DNA of 64,000 bases, taken from the NCBI GenBank assembly GCA_958295885.1, contig OY282380.1:2852001-2916000 (forward strand), written 5' to 3'. Shown piece after piece: positions 1-8,769 of the stretch. Source of the DNA: Arenicellales bacterium (GTDB lineage Bacteria; Pseudomonadota; Gammaproteobacteria; Arenicellales; JAJDZL01). A program made the position numbers and the translations under genes. Each line of letters starts with the position of its first letter. Within the stretch, counting starts at the first letter, position 1. The notes beneath the pieces are model-generated. The model saw nothing but the letters and a program-made list of their open reading frames with translations, was not told the DNA's origin and searched no databases.

Positions 1-92
1 AATTGATGAAAGATATGCGTGTTTGGTGAAATCTCCGATACGGATGTAGATTCGAGCCGCATCCTAATGAATCCGTTTCGTCTCATGTAGAG

Positions 93-1256
93 ATGGAAGA
101 AATCAATTTTTACATCTTTGTAATTTATGTCGGTGCAGCGATACTTGCTACAGTGGCGCTGTATGCGCGTCAGGTTCTGCCCGTTGTCTATATCATTTTA
201 GGCGCAGTCATCGGCCCTGGCGGAATCGACTTTCTGCCCGATCTGGAATTCATCGAAAAGCTGTCTCACATCGGCATCTTTTTTCTGTTGTTTCTGCTGG
301 GTTTGGATCTGTATCCGCAAAAATTAATCAAGCTGTTTCAATCTGTAACATGGATTACCGTGATCGCTTCCACACTGTTTTTCGCGCTTGGTTACGGTGT
401 CGCGATTAGTTTCGGGTTTACTCAAATTGAAGCAGTTGTTACAGGCATTGCGAGCGGATTTTCGAGCACGATTATTGGAATTAAACTTCTGCCTACCACA
501 GCGCTGCATCACAAGCATATTGGCGAGCTCGTCATTGGACTGCTTTTGATGCAGGACTTGCTTGCAATCATCGCGCTGGTTGCGATCTCGCAGATGAGTG
601 GGAGCGCCGAGTTCACACTGCGCACGCTGCTGCCGGTCATTGGACTGCCCGTTTTCGTGTGCATCGCTTTTCTTCTGGAAAATTACGTAATTCGAAAGAT
701 CATCGCGAAATTTGAAACGATTCACGAGTACATTTTCTTAGTTGCGATTGCCTGGTGTCTTGGGATGGGACAGCTCGGGAGCGTTTTTGGATTGGTTCAT
801 GAAGTTGGTGCATTCGTTGCAGGCGTTGCGATGGCTGCCTCTCCGATCGCCCGGTATTTGGCTGAACATCTTCGTCCATTGCGAGACTTTTTTCTTGTTC
901 TGTTTTTTGTTGCAGTCGGTGCGTACTTCAAACCGGATGCGTTTGCTTCGGTATTCTTGCCCGCGATCGTTCTGACGCTGTTGGTACTGGTAATTAAACC
1001 CTTCACTTACAAGACACTGCTGGTATATTTTCGAGAAAAAGCAGAAACGGGGTGGGAAACTGGCATACGTCTGGGCCAGCTCAGTGAGTTTTCAATACTG
1101 CTGGTCTTGCTGGCGATCGAATCAGGCATTATTGGGAATGACGCTGTGAACTTCCTGCTGATTGCAACGGTTTTGACCCTGATTGGCTCTTCCTATCTGA
1201 TTGTCTTCCGCTATCCGACTCCTGTCGCAGTGTCGGCGAAGCTCAGACGGGACTGA
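93..1256 (+). CDS. CPA2-family cation:proton antiporter, membrane domain only
   Basis: This 387-residue protein is almost entirely hydrophobic, with about a dozen predicted membrane helices. It resembles the transmembrane half of KefB/KefC and other CPA2 antiporters, which exchange K+ or Na+ for protons across the inner membrane. Family-like patches are LLFLLGLDL near residue 70, GFSSTIIGIKLL near residue 120 and EVGAFVAGVAMA near residue 240. It ends soon after the last helix. The cytoplasmic RCK/TrkA-N domain of true Kef channels is absent, so glutathione or nucleotide gating as in KefC is unlikely. The next gene starts 19 bases downstream on the same strand. The ion specificity is not visible from the sequence. 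Confidence 0.85.
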   Translation: MEEINFYIFVIYVGAAILATVALYARQVLPVVYIILGAVIGPGGIDFLPDLEFIEKLSHIGIFFLLFLLGLDLYPQKLIKLFQSVTWITVIASTLFFALGYGVAISFGFTQIEAVVTGIASGFSSTIIGIKLLPTTALHHKHIGELVIGLLLMQDLLAIIALVAISQMSGSAEFTLRTLLPVIGLPVFVCIAFLLENYVIRKIIAKFETIHEYIFLVAIAWCLGMGQLGSVFGLVHEVGAFVAGVAMAASPIARYLAEHLRPLRDFFLVLFFVAVGAYFKPDAFASVFLPAIVLTLLVLVIKPFTYKTLLVYFREKAETGWETGIRLGQLSEFSILLVLLAIESGIIGNDAVNFLLIATVLTLIGSSYLIVFRYPTPVAVSAKLRRD

Positions 1257-1274
1257 ATATTTCCGTTTGACAGG

Positions 1275-2162
1275 ATGTCTGAATCAATCCGTCGATACTC
1301 TGAGGTTTTGATCGTCGGCTGCGGTTACACTGGCAGGAGGCTCGCTCATTCAATTCAAACTCAAGGCTGCGAGGTTACGGCTCTTACCAAGGGTTCGGAT
1401 GTCCGTATCGAAGGAGTTGAATCAGTTCAAATTGATCTTGATCAAACTCAGCCTGCCCGCGTATCGGTCGCAGCAGGTGCACTGATCATTTATTTGGTGC
1501 CGCCGCCAAGCCAAGGCGAGACTGATGCTCGCATACGCAATTTTTTTAATGAAGTTCTAATCGGACTGCCTGCTCGTTTCATATTGATCAGCACGACTGG
1601 TGTTTATGGAAACTGTCACGGCAGGTGGGTTGATGAGCAAACGCCAGTCAACCCGGAATCAAGTCGTGCAATTAGGAGGTTGGACGCTGAGAACTATGCC
1701 GGTGCATGGTCAGAAAAATCTGGGGTCGAATTCACGACCGTGCGCGCTGCAGGAATCTATGGACCTGACAGAATACCTGTTCAGCGAGTAATGAGGGGTT
1801 TCGTACTGCCGCCGAAAGATGAGGTTGGTTATACGAACAGAATTCATGTCGACGACTTGGTGCGGATTTGCCTGGCCGCGGCCGAGCACGAATCCTGCGA
1901 TCTTTTCAATGCGGCGGACGGATGCCCGATGCGCATGAACGAATATTACAGTCTCGTGGCTGAAATCTGGGGGCTGCCTCCGGTTGCAGAATCCAGCAAA
2001 CCATCCGATTTGGAACATTTGAGTTCTGCGATGTGGTCCTTTATACGCGCGTCAAAAAAAATCGACAATCGTCATATGCTGAAGACTTTGGAGATGAAAC
2101 TGCTTTATCCCCATCCTAAATTGGGACTGCAGGCCTGCCGTCTCGATCAATCCAGCAGTTGA
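1275..2162 (+). CDS. NAD(P)-dependent epimerase/dehydratase-like SDR (YeeZ type)
   Basis: A 295-residue extended short-chain dehydrogenase/reductase. The Rossmann nucleotide-binding motif GCGYTGRRL is at residues 15-23. STTGVYG lies at the strand that normally carries the catalytic Ser/Tyr region, and RAAGIYGPDR follows the substrate loop. This pattern matches the YeeZ/COG0451 group, whose substrates are mostly unknown. The expected Tyr-x-x-x-Lys is weak here, as is common in YeeZ homologues, so it may act as a nucleotide-binding or reductase protein rather than a sugar epimerase. The start ATG at 1275 directly follows the antiporter gene, and the two are probably co-transcribed. Confidence 0.8.
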   Translation: MSESIRRYSEVLIVGCGYTGRRLAHSIQTQGCEVTALTKGSDVRIEGVESVQIDLDQTQPARVSVAAGALIIYLVPPPSQGETDARIRNFFNEVLIGLPARFILISTTGVYGNCHGRWVDEQTPVNPESSRAIRRLDAENYAGAWSEKSGVEFTTVRAAGIYGPDRIPVQRVMRGFVLPPKDEVGYTNRIHVDDLVRICLAAAEHESCDLFNAADGCPMRMNEYYSLVAEIWGLPPVAESSKPSDLEHLSSAMWSFIRASKKIDNRHMLKTLEMKLLYPHPKLGLQACRLDQSSS

Positions 2163-2238
2163 ATTTGGCTGTTCGGGCTACGAAATCTGATGTCGTCTGA
2201 CGCGTCTGTACCATCGTAGAGACAGACGGCCTGGCGCG

Positions 2239-3654
2239 TCACGAAAGCAAGATCTGGGTTTGCTCAATCGCCCATCTCAGTCGGTCAAAAAGCTCGTCAA
2301 TTTCTTCTTCTGCAATGATCAAAGGAGGTGCTATCACAACTGCGTCACCAATTGCGCGGACGAATAATCCATTTTTTTCTGCAGAATTCATCAAGATCGC
2401 ACCCGCACCCAGCTCGGGAGGGAAATTTGCCCGCGTGCGCTTGTTCTGAACTAGGTCGAATCCAGCCATCAAGCCGACTCCTCTCGTATTCGTGACATGG
2501 TCATATTCATCCAGCTGCCGTACTGCCTGCTGAAATGGCTTGCTGACCGTTTTTACATGCCTGACGATTTCGCGTTCTTCTAAAATCGCGAGTGTTTCCA
2601 ATGCCACTGCCGCACCGACGGGATGGCCAGAATAAGTGAATCCATGACTGAACACTCCTTTTTGAGCGCTGGATTCAACCAAGGCGAGGTAAATCGGATC
2701 AGTAACCAGCGTTGCGGAAATAGGAAAGTAAGCCGAAGACATGCCTTTTGCAACGGTCAGAATGTCGGGTTTGAGATTGAACGTAATTGATCCGAACATC
2801 TCTCCAGTTCGCCCAAATCCACAAATGATTTCATCAACAATGAACAAAATGCCGTGTTTGCGAAGAATTGGCTGAATCTTCTCGAAGTAAGCATTCGGAG
2901 GAACGATTACACCACCGACTCCCATGATGGGTTCAGCGATAAATGCAGCGATGGTCTCAGGGTCATTTTCAGCAATCAGCCGCTCGAGTTGATTCGCCAG
3001 TCGAGCTGCGAATTCAGACTCGGATTCTCCGTGACGCGCTTCAGTGAAGTAATTTGGAAAATCAGCGTAGATGATTTCAGGGAAGCGAGCGCCACTGAAT
3101 TCGTGCATGGCTGGCATTCCACTTAAGTGTGTGGAAAATATCGCGGAGCCATGATAACCATTGAATCTGGAGATGATTTTGCGCTTGCGAGGATTGCCTG
3201 TAAATTTGTGATAAGTCCAAGCGATTTTTATCGCAGATTCATTTGCTTCCGACCCGGACCCAGCAAAATAAGCTTTTGTCAGCTGCGGTGGGCTGAGCGC
3301 AATGAGTTTTTCAGCAAGCAGCGCGAGTTTCTCGCTGCTTCGACCCCGAAACGTGTGGCTGTAAGGAAGAGATTCCATCTGCCTCTTGGCCGCTTCAACG
3401 AGACGGGGTTCGCTGTAGCCGAGGGTGGCACACCACAGACTCGACATCGCATCAAGATATTTCCTGCCTTTAGAGTCGACAAGATAGATGCCATTCCCGT
3501 ACTCAATTACGATGGCTTCTTCCGATTCGTGCTGTTTTAAATCCGTAAAGGAATGCAGGTGATAGGCGCGGTCAAGTTCGCTGAAATGGCGCAGAGAATC
3601 CTTCAAAACGTTTCGATTTTCAGATTTTACGGCGTCGAAATATGGAATTGGCAA
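2239..3654 (-). CDS. Class III (omega) aminotransferase, PLP-dependent
   Basis: A 471-residue fold-type I aminotransferase of the aspartate aminotransferase family (subgroup II, omega-transaminase type). AGSGSEANESAIK (from about residue 131) is the phosphate-binding segment. FNGYHGS (about 164-170) stacks on the cofactor. FIVDEIICGFGRTG carries the PLP-pyridine aspartate at about residue 274, and the Schiff-base lysine is in TVAKGMSS at about residue 303. Such enzymes transfer amino groups from amines or beta-amino acids (taurine, beta-alanine, putrescine) to pyruvate or 2-oxoglutarate. It lies 60 bases downstream of a betaine-type importer on the same strand, which suggests catabolism of an imported quaternary or sulfonated amine. 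The specific substrate is inference. Confidence 0.9.
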   Translation of the reverse strand: MPIPYFDAVKSENRNVLKDSLRHFSELDRAYHLHSFTDLKQHESEEAIVIEYGNGIYLVDSKGRKYLDAMSSLWCATLGYSEPRLVEAAKRQMESLPYSHTFRGRSSEKLALLAEKLIALSPPQLTKAYFAGSGSEANESAIKIAWTYHKFTGNPRKRKIISRFNGYHGSAIFSTHLSGMPAMHEFSGARFPEIIYADFPNYFTEARHGESESEFAARLANQLERLIAENDPETIAAFIAEPIMGVGGVIVPPNAYFEKIQPILRKHGILFIVDEIICGFGRTGEMFGSITFNLKPDILTVAKGMSSAYFPISATLVTDPIYLALVESSAQKGVFSHGFTYSGHPVGAAVALETLAILEEREIVRHVKTVSKPFQQAVRQLDEYDHVTNTRGVGLMAGFDLVQNKRTRANFPPELGAGAILMNSAEKNGLFVRAIGDAVVIAPPLIIAEEEIDELFDRLRWAIEQTQILLS

Positions 3655-3660
3655 GGCAGT

Positions 3661-3690
3661 GACAACGCCGGCTCAGGAGCCGGTGTTGTC
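3661..3690 (-). other. Stem-loop between the substrate-binding protein gene and the aminotransferase gene
   Basis: A 14-bp inverted repeat (3661-3674 with 3677-3690, one G-T wobble, 2-base loop) fills half of the 60-base gap between the binding-protein gene and the aminotransferase gene. No U-run follows it in the transcribed direction. It is more likely an mRNA-stabilising or partial-attenuation structure than a full terminator. Such stems often protect abundant binding-protein messages. Confidence 0.6.
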
Positions 3691-3714
3691 TTACCTGATG
3701 CATGTCATCAATAG

Positions 3715-4677
3715 TTAGTCTGTCAGCCAGCTCTGAATCAGCTCCTGATTCGCATCAACCCATTCGCGGGCATACTCTGCAGGGTCTCTCTCGTCGACTC
3801 CAATGGCAAACGACCAGTCGTTGATTATCTGTGCGGTAAGCGTAATTCCGTTCAGCAGTTTCACCATTCCGGGGGCATCAGTTTCCAATCGGCGAGAATA
3901 GGCGATTTGAGACGTGATTTGAGGAAATGCTGTTTCAACATAAGAACTTTCCAACCAGTCGGGCGCATCCAAGTCGGCGACATTCCACTTTTCAGGGTCA
4001 TGGTCCGGTTCTTCCAGAACAACCAGTGCATGCATGCCAAATATATGGTGAGGTGAGTAGCATGCCCAGACGATGACTCGGCCAGCCTTCGCATCTGCGT
4101 CAATCTGAGACAGAATGACGGTTTCTTCGCTGACTGTCAGGTCATAAAGATCGGCGAAGCCGTAATCCCGAGCGCGAATCTGATGGATTTTGGTGGATTT
4201 CCAGCTGGGGGCTCCCATCCAGATTTCACCTTTGCCGTCACCGTCCCGATCGGTAAGCCCGGCGATTTCAGGCCGCGTCAGATCATAAACGGAAGCCAGT
4301 CCGTACTGATCTTTCGCTGCTTGGGTGGTACAGAATCCGTCAAACGCAGGAAAAGTCACACTGGTGAGCGCTACGGTCCCATTTTCGTCGACATACTTGT
4401 CAATCAAAGCCTGATTGTTCGGCAGCCAAAGATCCGGATGGATGTCAACTTCCCCATTCCCCTGATCCATCGCCTTGAAAAACACCGCATGATTTCCGGG
4501 AACCATGTCGACTTCAATGCCGTAATTTTCCTCTGCAATAATCTTGATAATATTCGTCATTGCTTTTGCATAGCCCCAATTGGGTTGACCGATCATGACT
4601 TTGTCTTGGGCCTGGACCAACCCGGAAGTCAGAAGGCCGATGGCCAGCACAGGCCATAAATTAATCACTTTTTTCAT
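3715..4677 (-). CDS. proX: Glycine betaine/choline-type ABC transporter substrate-binding protein
   Basis: A 320-residue periplasmic binding protein with a Sec signal peptide: MKK start, hydrophobic core, cleavage near QAQ at residue 22-24. The mature protein begins DKVMIGQPNWGYAKAMTNII, typical of the OpuAC/ProX family that captures glycine betaine or related quaternary amines in an aromatic box. Tryptophans at WGYAK, WLPNNQ, WMGAPSWKS and WACYSPHH are consistent with such a box. It is followed downstream by an aminotransferase and preceded by its permease and ATPase genes in the same direction, so it is the third gene of a ProVWX-like operon. Ligand identity (betaine, proline betaine, taurine or others) cannot be read directly. 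Confidence 0.88.
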   Translation of the reverse strand: MKKVINLWPVLAIGLLTSGLVQAQDKVMIGQPNWGYAKAMTNIIKIIAEENYGIEVDMVPGNHAVFFKAMDQGNGEVDIHPDLWLPNNQALIDKYVDENGTVALTSVTFPAFDGFCTTQAAKDQYGLASVYDLTRPEIAGLTDRDGDGKGEIWMGAPSWKSTKIHQIRARDYGFADLYDLTVSEETVILSQIDADAKAGRVIVWACYSPHHIFGMHALVVLEEPDHDPEKWNVADLDAPDWLESSYVETAFPQITSQIAYSRRLETDAPGMVKLLNGITLTAQIINDWSFAIGVDERDPAEYAREWVDANQELIQSWLTD

Positions 4678-4713
4678 TATTCCTCCATTTCCTATTGAGT
4701 GATGATGAACTTA

Positions 4714-6237
4714 TTATCCGTTATTTGTTTTCCTTCCTTGCACGATTCGATCAAGAATCATCGCACAAAACAGAATTGCGATGCCGGCAAGAACACCTTT
4801 TCCTTCATTCGCATAACTGAGTGCATCCAGCACGTCTTCACCTAAGCCTTTCGCACCAATCAACGAGGCGATGACAACCATTGACAGGCACATTAATATG
4901 GTCTGGTTGACACCGGTCATGATTGAGGGTTTTGCCAGCGGAAGATCAACTCGCAGAAGCAGGTAAGTTTTTGACGCTCCAAATGCTTCGGCCGCTTCGC
5001 GGACATAGGCAGGAACTCCCTGAAAGCCCAGAACTGTCAGGCGTACGACCGGTGGCATTCCAAACACTACGGTGGCAATGATGCCAGGCGGTTTTCCGAT
5101 CCCAAAAAAAGCGATCACTGGGATCAGATATACAAAGGATGGCATGGTTTGCATCAAATCCAAAATTGGCCAAACCGCAAGCCGAACCTTTTCTTTTCGA
5201 GCGCATAGAATGCCAAGTGGTATTCCCATAAAGATGCACAGTACGCAGGCTGCCCCCAGCAGCGCGACTGTCAACATGCTCTTTTCCCAAAAACCCAGGA
5301 TGCCCAGATAAGCCAGCGCAGCAATCGTAAAAATTGCAACTCGACGGCCGGCAATATTCCACGCCAGCAGGGTGATGATCACCATCATAACTGGCCAAGG
5401 AGTTCCTACGAACACAATTTCAAGAAAATCCAACAAAAGACGAATGGTTCGCGTAACCCCTCCGAAAAAGCCTGCGAATGACTCGGTCAGCCACTGAAAT
5501 CCGTTGTCAATCTGAATTTCAACGGTTCGCTTCCAGAGCGGGTCGGCAGGAATTGACTTGAGCCATTCAGGTGCCTGGCTTGTAGTAAACCTGTAGGCGC
5601 TGAAACCCGCTGTTGCCGCGTAAAGCAGACTCATGAACCCCACTTGGGACATGTTGACTCCGTGTCGCATCGCCGTGTTCGCACGCCACTGCTGGAATCG
5701 ATCTTTAAGTGCGAAATTTGCGTAAATTCCCTGAACGGCTTTAGCGAACAGAAGTAAAGAGCAGCCGACAGCGATCAGAATCGGGCCTTGGGCTGCAGCC
5801 TGCTCGGCCTGTTCCAGCGCTTTTACGCTCGCGGTCTCTAAAGCGTTCGCCGATTCCGATAATGAGGAGGCATTTTTTGCTCCATTTGCCAGAGCATCCG
5901 CCGCTTCCTGGCTTCTCTTGATCGCAAATCCTGCCAGGCGTTCCGCTCGGGCAAATTCTTCGTAGCCGAGGTCCGCAAAAAGTCCTCGGCAAATTTGAAC
6001 AAATGCAATGGTTTCCAGCACCAGGAATATCCAGAACGACAACCACAGGTTTCGGGCGGACCACCAAACTGGACCAAGCAGAGCGGCCATTGCATTGAAT
6101 GTTCGAACGTATCCGGCAGCATTGTCAATTCTGTCAAATTCTCGGCAATAATATTCAGCGTTGAATCCAACAAAGGTGGCGATGGCTTCTGGTCTCGAAC
6201 CAGTCAGAACAGATTCATTTTCGTTTGTAGTATTCAT
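4714..6237 (-). CDS. proW: ProW-like ABC permease with an N-terminal extension
   Basis: The inner-membrane permease of the betaine-type importer, 507 residues from the ATG at 6237. That start is chosen for GGGAG seven bases upstream; an earlier in-frame start at 6282 lacks one. The C-terminal half is a standard binding-protein-dependent transport domain, with the EAA-loop region around YVREAAEAFGASKTYLLLRVDLP. The N-terminal part is unusual. Residues ~27-70 (FNAMAALLGPVWWSARNLW) resemble the DUF2628 membrane module. Residues ~94-150 form an alanine-rich, coiled-coil-like helix between membrane segments. E. coli ProW has about 354 residues, so roughly 150 are extra. It overlaps the upstream ATPase gene by 23 bases, implying translational coupling. 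Confidence 0.87.
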   Translation of the reverse strand: MNTTNENESVLTGSRPEAIATFVGFNAEYYCREFDRIDNAAGYVRTFNAMAALLGPVWWSARNLWLSFWIFLVLETIAFVQICRGLFADLGYEEFARAERLAGFAIKRSQEAADALANGAKNASSLSESANALETASVKALEQAEQAAAQGPILIAVGCSLLLFAKAVQGIYANFALKDRFQQWRANTAMRHGVNMSQVGFMSLLYAATAGFSAYRFTTSQAPEWLKSIPADPLWKRTVEIQIDNGFQWLTESFAGFFGGVTRTIRLLLDFLEIVFVGTPWPVMMVIITLLAWNIAGRRVAIFTIAALAYLGILGFWEKSMLTVALLGAACVLCIFMGIPLGILCARKEKVRLAVWPILDLMQTMPSFVYLIPVIAFFGIGKPPGIIATVVFGMPPVVRLTVLGFQGVPAYVREAAEAFGASKTYLLLRVDLPLAKPSIMTGVNQTILMCLSMVVIASLIGAKGLGEDVLDALSYANEGKGVLAGIAILFCAMILDRIVQGRKTNNG

Positions 6238-7321
6238 TCCATTTTCTCCCTTGAATGCCGAGCAGGATCTGTTCACGATCAACTACTCCGATTTCAGTTC
6301 CTCCCCGACTCACAATCACCGCGGGACCTTCATGTTGCAAAGCAATATCGATCAGCTGGTTCAGTTTGGTGTCCTCATTCAAGCGAGGAGCGTTGGTCAA
6401 AATGCTGTCTTCGCCTGCGTATCTGTCGATCGGCACCATGATTCGATGAGCGCTGACTAAATTTAACCGAGATATTCCGGATACAAAATCAGCGACATAG
6501 TCATCGACTGGATTCCACACGATGTCTTCTGGTGTGCCAGTTTGTACGAGAACACCATCTTTCATGATCGCAATTCGATGCCCGATTCGAATCGCTTCGT
6601 CCAGATCATGCGTAATGAACACTGTAGTTTTGTGTGTGATTCTTGACAGCTTTAGAAATTCATCCTGCAGCTGCCGACGAATCAATGGATCAAGCGCACT
6701 GAAGGGTTCATCCATGAGCAGGATGTCGGGGTCGGCAGCGAGAGCCCGCGCCAGTCCAACCCGCTGCTGCATGCCACCCGACAGTTCATGGGCGTAGTGG
6801 TATTCCCAACCGGACAGCTCGACCATGGACAACACTTCTTCTACTATCTTTCTGCGCTCGCTGCGACTCATTCCCTTGACGTCCAGCGGTAAGGCGACAT
6901 TGTCCATGACGGTGCGATGAGGCAGAAGGGCGATATTCTGAAATACCATGCCAATTTTTTCCGCTCTCATGAGACGAAGTGCTTTGACGTCTTTTTTCAG
7001 AACATCTTCTCCATGAATCAGGATTTTTCCAGATGTCGGCTGCAAGAGCCGATTGATGTGTCGGACTAAGGTTGACTTGCCGCTGCCCGACAGTCCCATG
7101 ATGCAGAAAATCTCACCTTCCTGAACGGTGAAATTTGCATTTTGAACGCCGACGACGCATCCAAATCGAGCCAGCACTTCGCTTTTGGACAAGTTTTCAC
7201 GTTGGACCGCCTGCATGGCATCCACTGCCTGCCGCCCAAAAATCTTCCACACATCAATGAGCTCAATGGCAAAGTCAGATGTGAATTCCTTTTTTGAAGC
7301 TGCCATCTCAGAGTGATTCAT
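6215..7321 (-). CDS. proV: ProV-like glycine betaine ABC transporter ATPase
   Basis: A 368-residue ATP-binding subunit that energises betaine uptake. Walker A is GLSGSGKST (about residue 95), the signature motif is LSGGMQQR, Walker B is ILLMDEP and the switch histidine is in VFITHD. A long N-terminal segment before the ATPase core and a C-terminal regulatory region after residue ~290 (VPIDRYAGEDSIL...VVDREQILLG) match the CBS-bearing ProV/OpuAA type. In relatives, CBS domains sense ionic strength and switch transport on under osmotic stress. It is the first gene of the operon (proV-proW-proX). The 465-base upstream region probably holds its promoter, but no strong sigma70 match was seen. Confidence 0.9.
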   Translation of the reverse strand: MNHSEMAASKKEFTSDFAIELIDVWKIFGRQAVDAMQAVQRENLSKSEVLARFGCVVGVQNANFTVQEGEIFCIMGLSGSGKSTLVRHINRLLQPTSGKILIHGEDVLKKDVKALRLMRAEKIGMVFQNIALLPHRTVMDNVALPLDVKGMSRSERRKIVEEVLSMVELSGWEYHYAHELSGGMQQRVGLARALAADPDILLMDEPFSALDPLIRRQLQDEFLKLSRITHKTTVFITHDLDEAIRIGHRIAIMKDGVLVQTGTPEDIVWNPVDDYVADFVSGISRLNLVSAHRIMVPIDRYAGEDSILTNAPRLNEDTKLNQLIDIALQHEGPAVIVSRGGTEIGVVDREQILLGIQGRKWNEYYKRK

Positions 7322-7786
7322 ACACGGATTAGGGCTTGATTCCGGTCAATTCTATCGCAATTTGATCGGGTTGGAATTTTCACTAAATTGAGGATTTTAT
7401 TCCTGAATTGATTTTAGGTGGATATCGAGTCTAGACTGATTACAGCAATAATAATCTAGTTTGCAATATCGAATGAACGATTGAATTACGCGCGACAATT
7501 GAGAAACGCTAAAAAAATGCCGTCTCCAAGAGACGGCATAGTAGGCAATGTTCAGTTAAGTTCGCGGGACTGCGATTTGAAATTACTTTCAGTTGATAAT
7601 GAATTTTGAGAAATCTAAATCGGCGGAAATGTATGTGCTGCGTTTGTGGGGTCGGCACTTGGGAAAATTCATCTGTGGATTTGCCACGGTCTCTTCATTT
7701 ACAAACTTTGTAAAGACTGCCTAGATGAAAAATCCAAGCGTTCCGTTTCGTAGATGGTGAAGATCGGGCTTGCCTTATTGATCAAT
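7322..7786. other. Intergenic region upstream of proV with a terminator
   Basis: This 465-base stretch separates the divergent end of the proVWX operon from the minus-strand Abi_C-like gene. It is AT-rich and contains one clear element, the terminator at 7511-7539. The proV promoter should lie in 7322-7500, but no confident -35/-10 pair could be chosen. No open reading frame looks coding. Confidence 0.6.
7511..7539 (-). terminator. Rho-independent terminator
   Basis: A perfect 9-bp stem (ATGCCGTCT/AGACGGCAT, 7517-7525 with 7531-7539) and 5-base loop are followed on the minus strand by seven consecutive T residues. It is oriented to end the transcript from the minus-strand gene at 7787-8434, about 250 bases downstream of that gene's stop. 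Confidence 0.85.
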
Positions 7787-8434
7787 TCAGCGCTGGTCTT
7801 CTAAGTTTTGCAGGCAGTGCTGAATTAATACCAGAGCAACGTTCATAACCAAAAGTGCATCCGCAGAATTTGTTGCTTGCAGCGTTGGTTTGGCAGATCC
7901 CTTGTTTGCACGTTCTGAAGGGAGAAATCCTGTTATCCATTTGATCCAGACTTGAATATCGTCCGTTCCTGAAATGACGCCCTGCGATTTTGCATTCTGA
8001 ATCAATTTTCCAAACTGTCCTTTTCCACTGCTTCCTTCCTCGCCGAAAACAAGTTTCAAGAATTGAAGTACGGCATTGTGTGTTTTCGTAATTGCCTCTG
8101 GATATCTCTGAGCGTGAAAGTCTGCAAATACTTCTCGAAAAATTGAATTAACCGAATCCCATTTGGGGCCAGAAAGAATTTCAAGCGTGGGTTCATAAAC
8201 ATTTTTCAATATTCCTTTGTCTTGATGAGGCACAAATCCAGAGCGTGTGACAAAAAGATTCACGCTGAATTGATCAAATAAATGATTCAGGTGTTTTGCA
8301 AAATGATCAAGACTTCGAAATGCAGAATTCGCTATCAGTTTTCCCACTGTTGAACCAGCGGCAGATTTTGCTCGTTTCAATTTGAAATGGTCGATAAGTT
8401 GATCAGCGTACAGTGAAAGCATCAGCAGAACCAA
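7787..8434 (-). CDS. Abi_C-like (HEPN-type) protein, probably 5'-truncated
   Basis: A 215-residue protein that I place only tentatively. The C-terminal ~90 residues have RYPEAITKTHNAVLQFLKLVF, then PSERANKGSAKP, then ADALLVMNVALVLIQHCLQ. This matches the general layout of the abortive-infection C-terminal (Abi_C) domain found in defence-related proteins. No ATG with a good ribosome-binding site exists. The candidate starts are TTG at 8434 and ATG at 8422. In-frame, protein-like sequence (KDFKKILINEQSEEL) continues upstream to a stop near 8494, where a divergent nuclease fragment begins. The N-terminus is therefore probably lost at a deletion or rearrangement junction. Whether it is expressed is unknown. 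Confidence 0.5.
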   Translation of the reverse strand: MVLLMLSLYADQLIDHFKLKRAKSAAGSTVGKLIANSAFRSLDHFAKHLNHLFDQFSVNLFVTRSGFVPHQDKGILKNVYEPTLEILSGPKWDSVNSIFREVFADFHAQRYPEAITKTHNAVLQFLKLVFGEEGSSGKGQFGKLIQNAKSQGVISGTDDIQVWIKWITGFLPSERANKGSAKPTLQATNSADALLVMNVALVLIQHCLQNLEDQR

Positions 8435-8478
8435 TTCCTCTGATTGCTCGTTTATGAGGATTTTTTTGAAGTCCTTCT

Positions 8479-8769
8479 GTGCTGGAGCAAATAATTATGG
8501 GGATGCTGGCAGAGAATTTAGAAAAATGGGCCGCCGATTTCCGGGAGGAAGGTCGGGTTCAAGGTCTGGAAAAAGGCAAACGCGATCTGCTGTTCCGGCA
8601 TATTGAGTTCAAGTATGGGTCTGCGGTGCGCGGACAGTTGACCGAGACCTTGCTGCGACTCACGACGACCGAAACGCTGGACCGGTTTGGAAACTGGATC
8701 ATTGAGTGTGAAACTGCCGAGGAACTGTTCGAGCGCATTCGTTCAAGTGCCAACGGAATCACTGGATAG
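8479..8769 (+). pseudogene. Rpn/DUF4351-type PD-(D/E)XK nuclease, C-terminal fragment
   Basis: Only 96 residues remain. They match the C-terminal tail of Rpn-family (recombination-promoting nuclease, YhgA-like) proteins: the helix-rich EEGRVQGLEKGKRDLLFRHIEFKYG followed by LDRFGNWIIECETAEELFERI. The full family is about 300 residues, with the PD-(D/E)XK nuclease core at the N-terminus. That core is missing here. A stop lies just upstream in frame at 8467, so this is a truncated remnant. It abuts the broken end of the divergent Abi_C-like gene. Confidence 0.7.
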
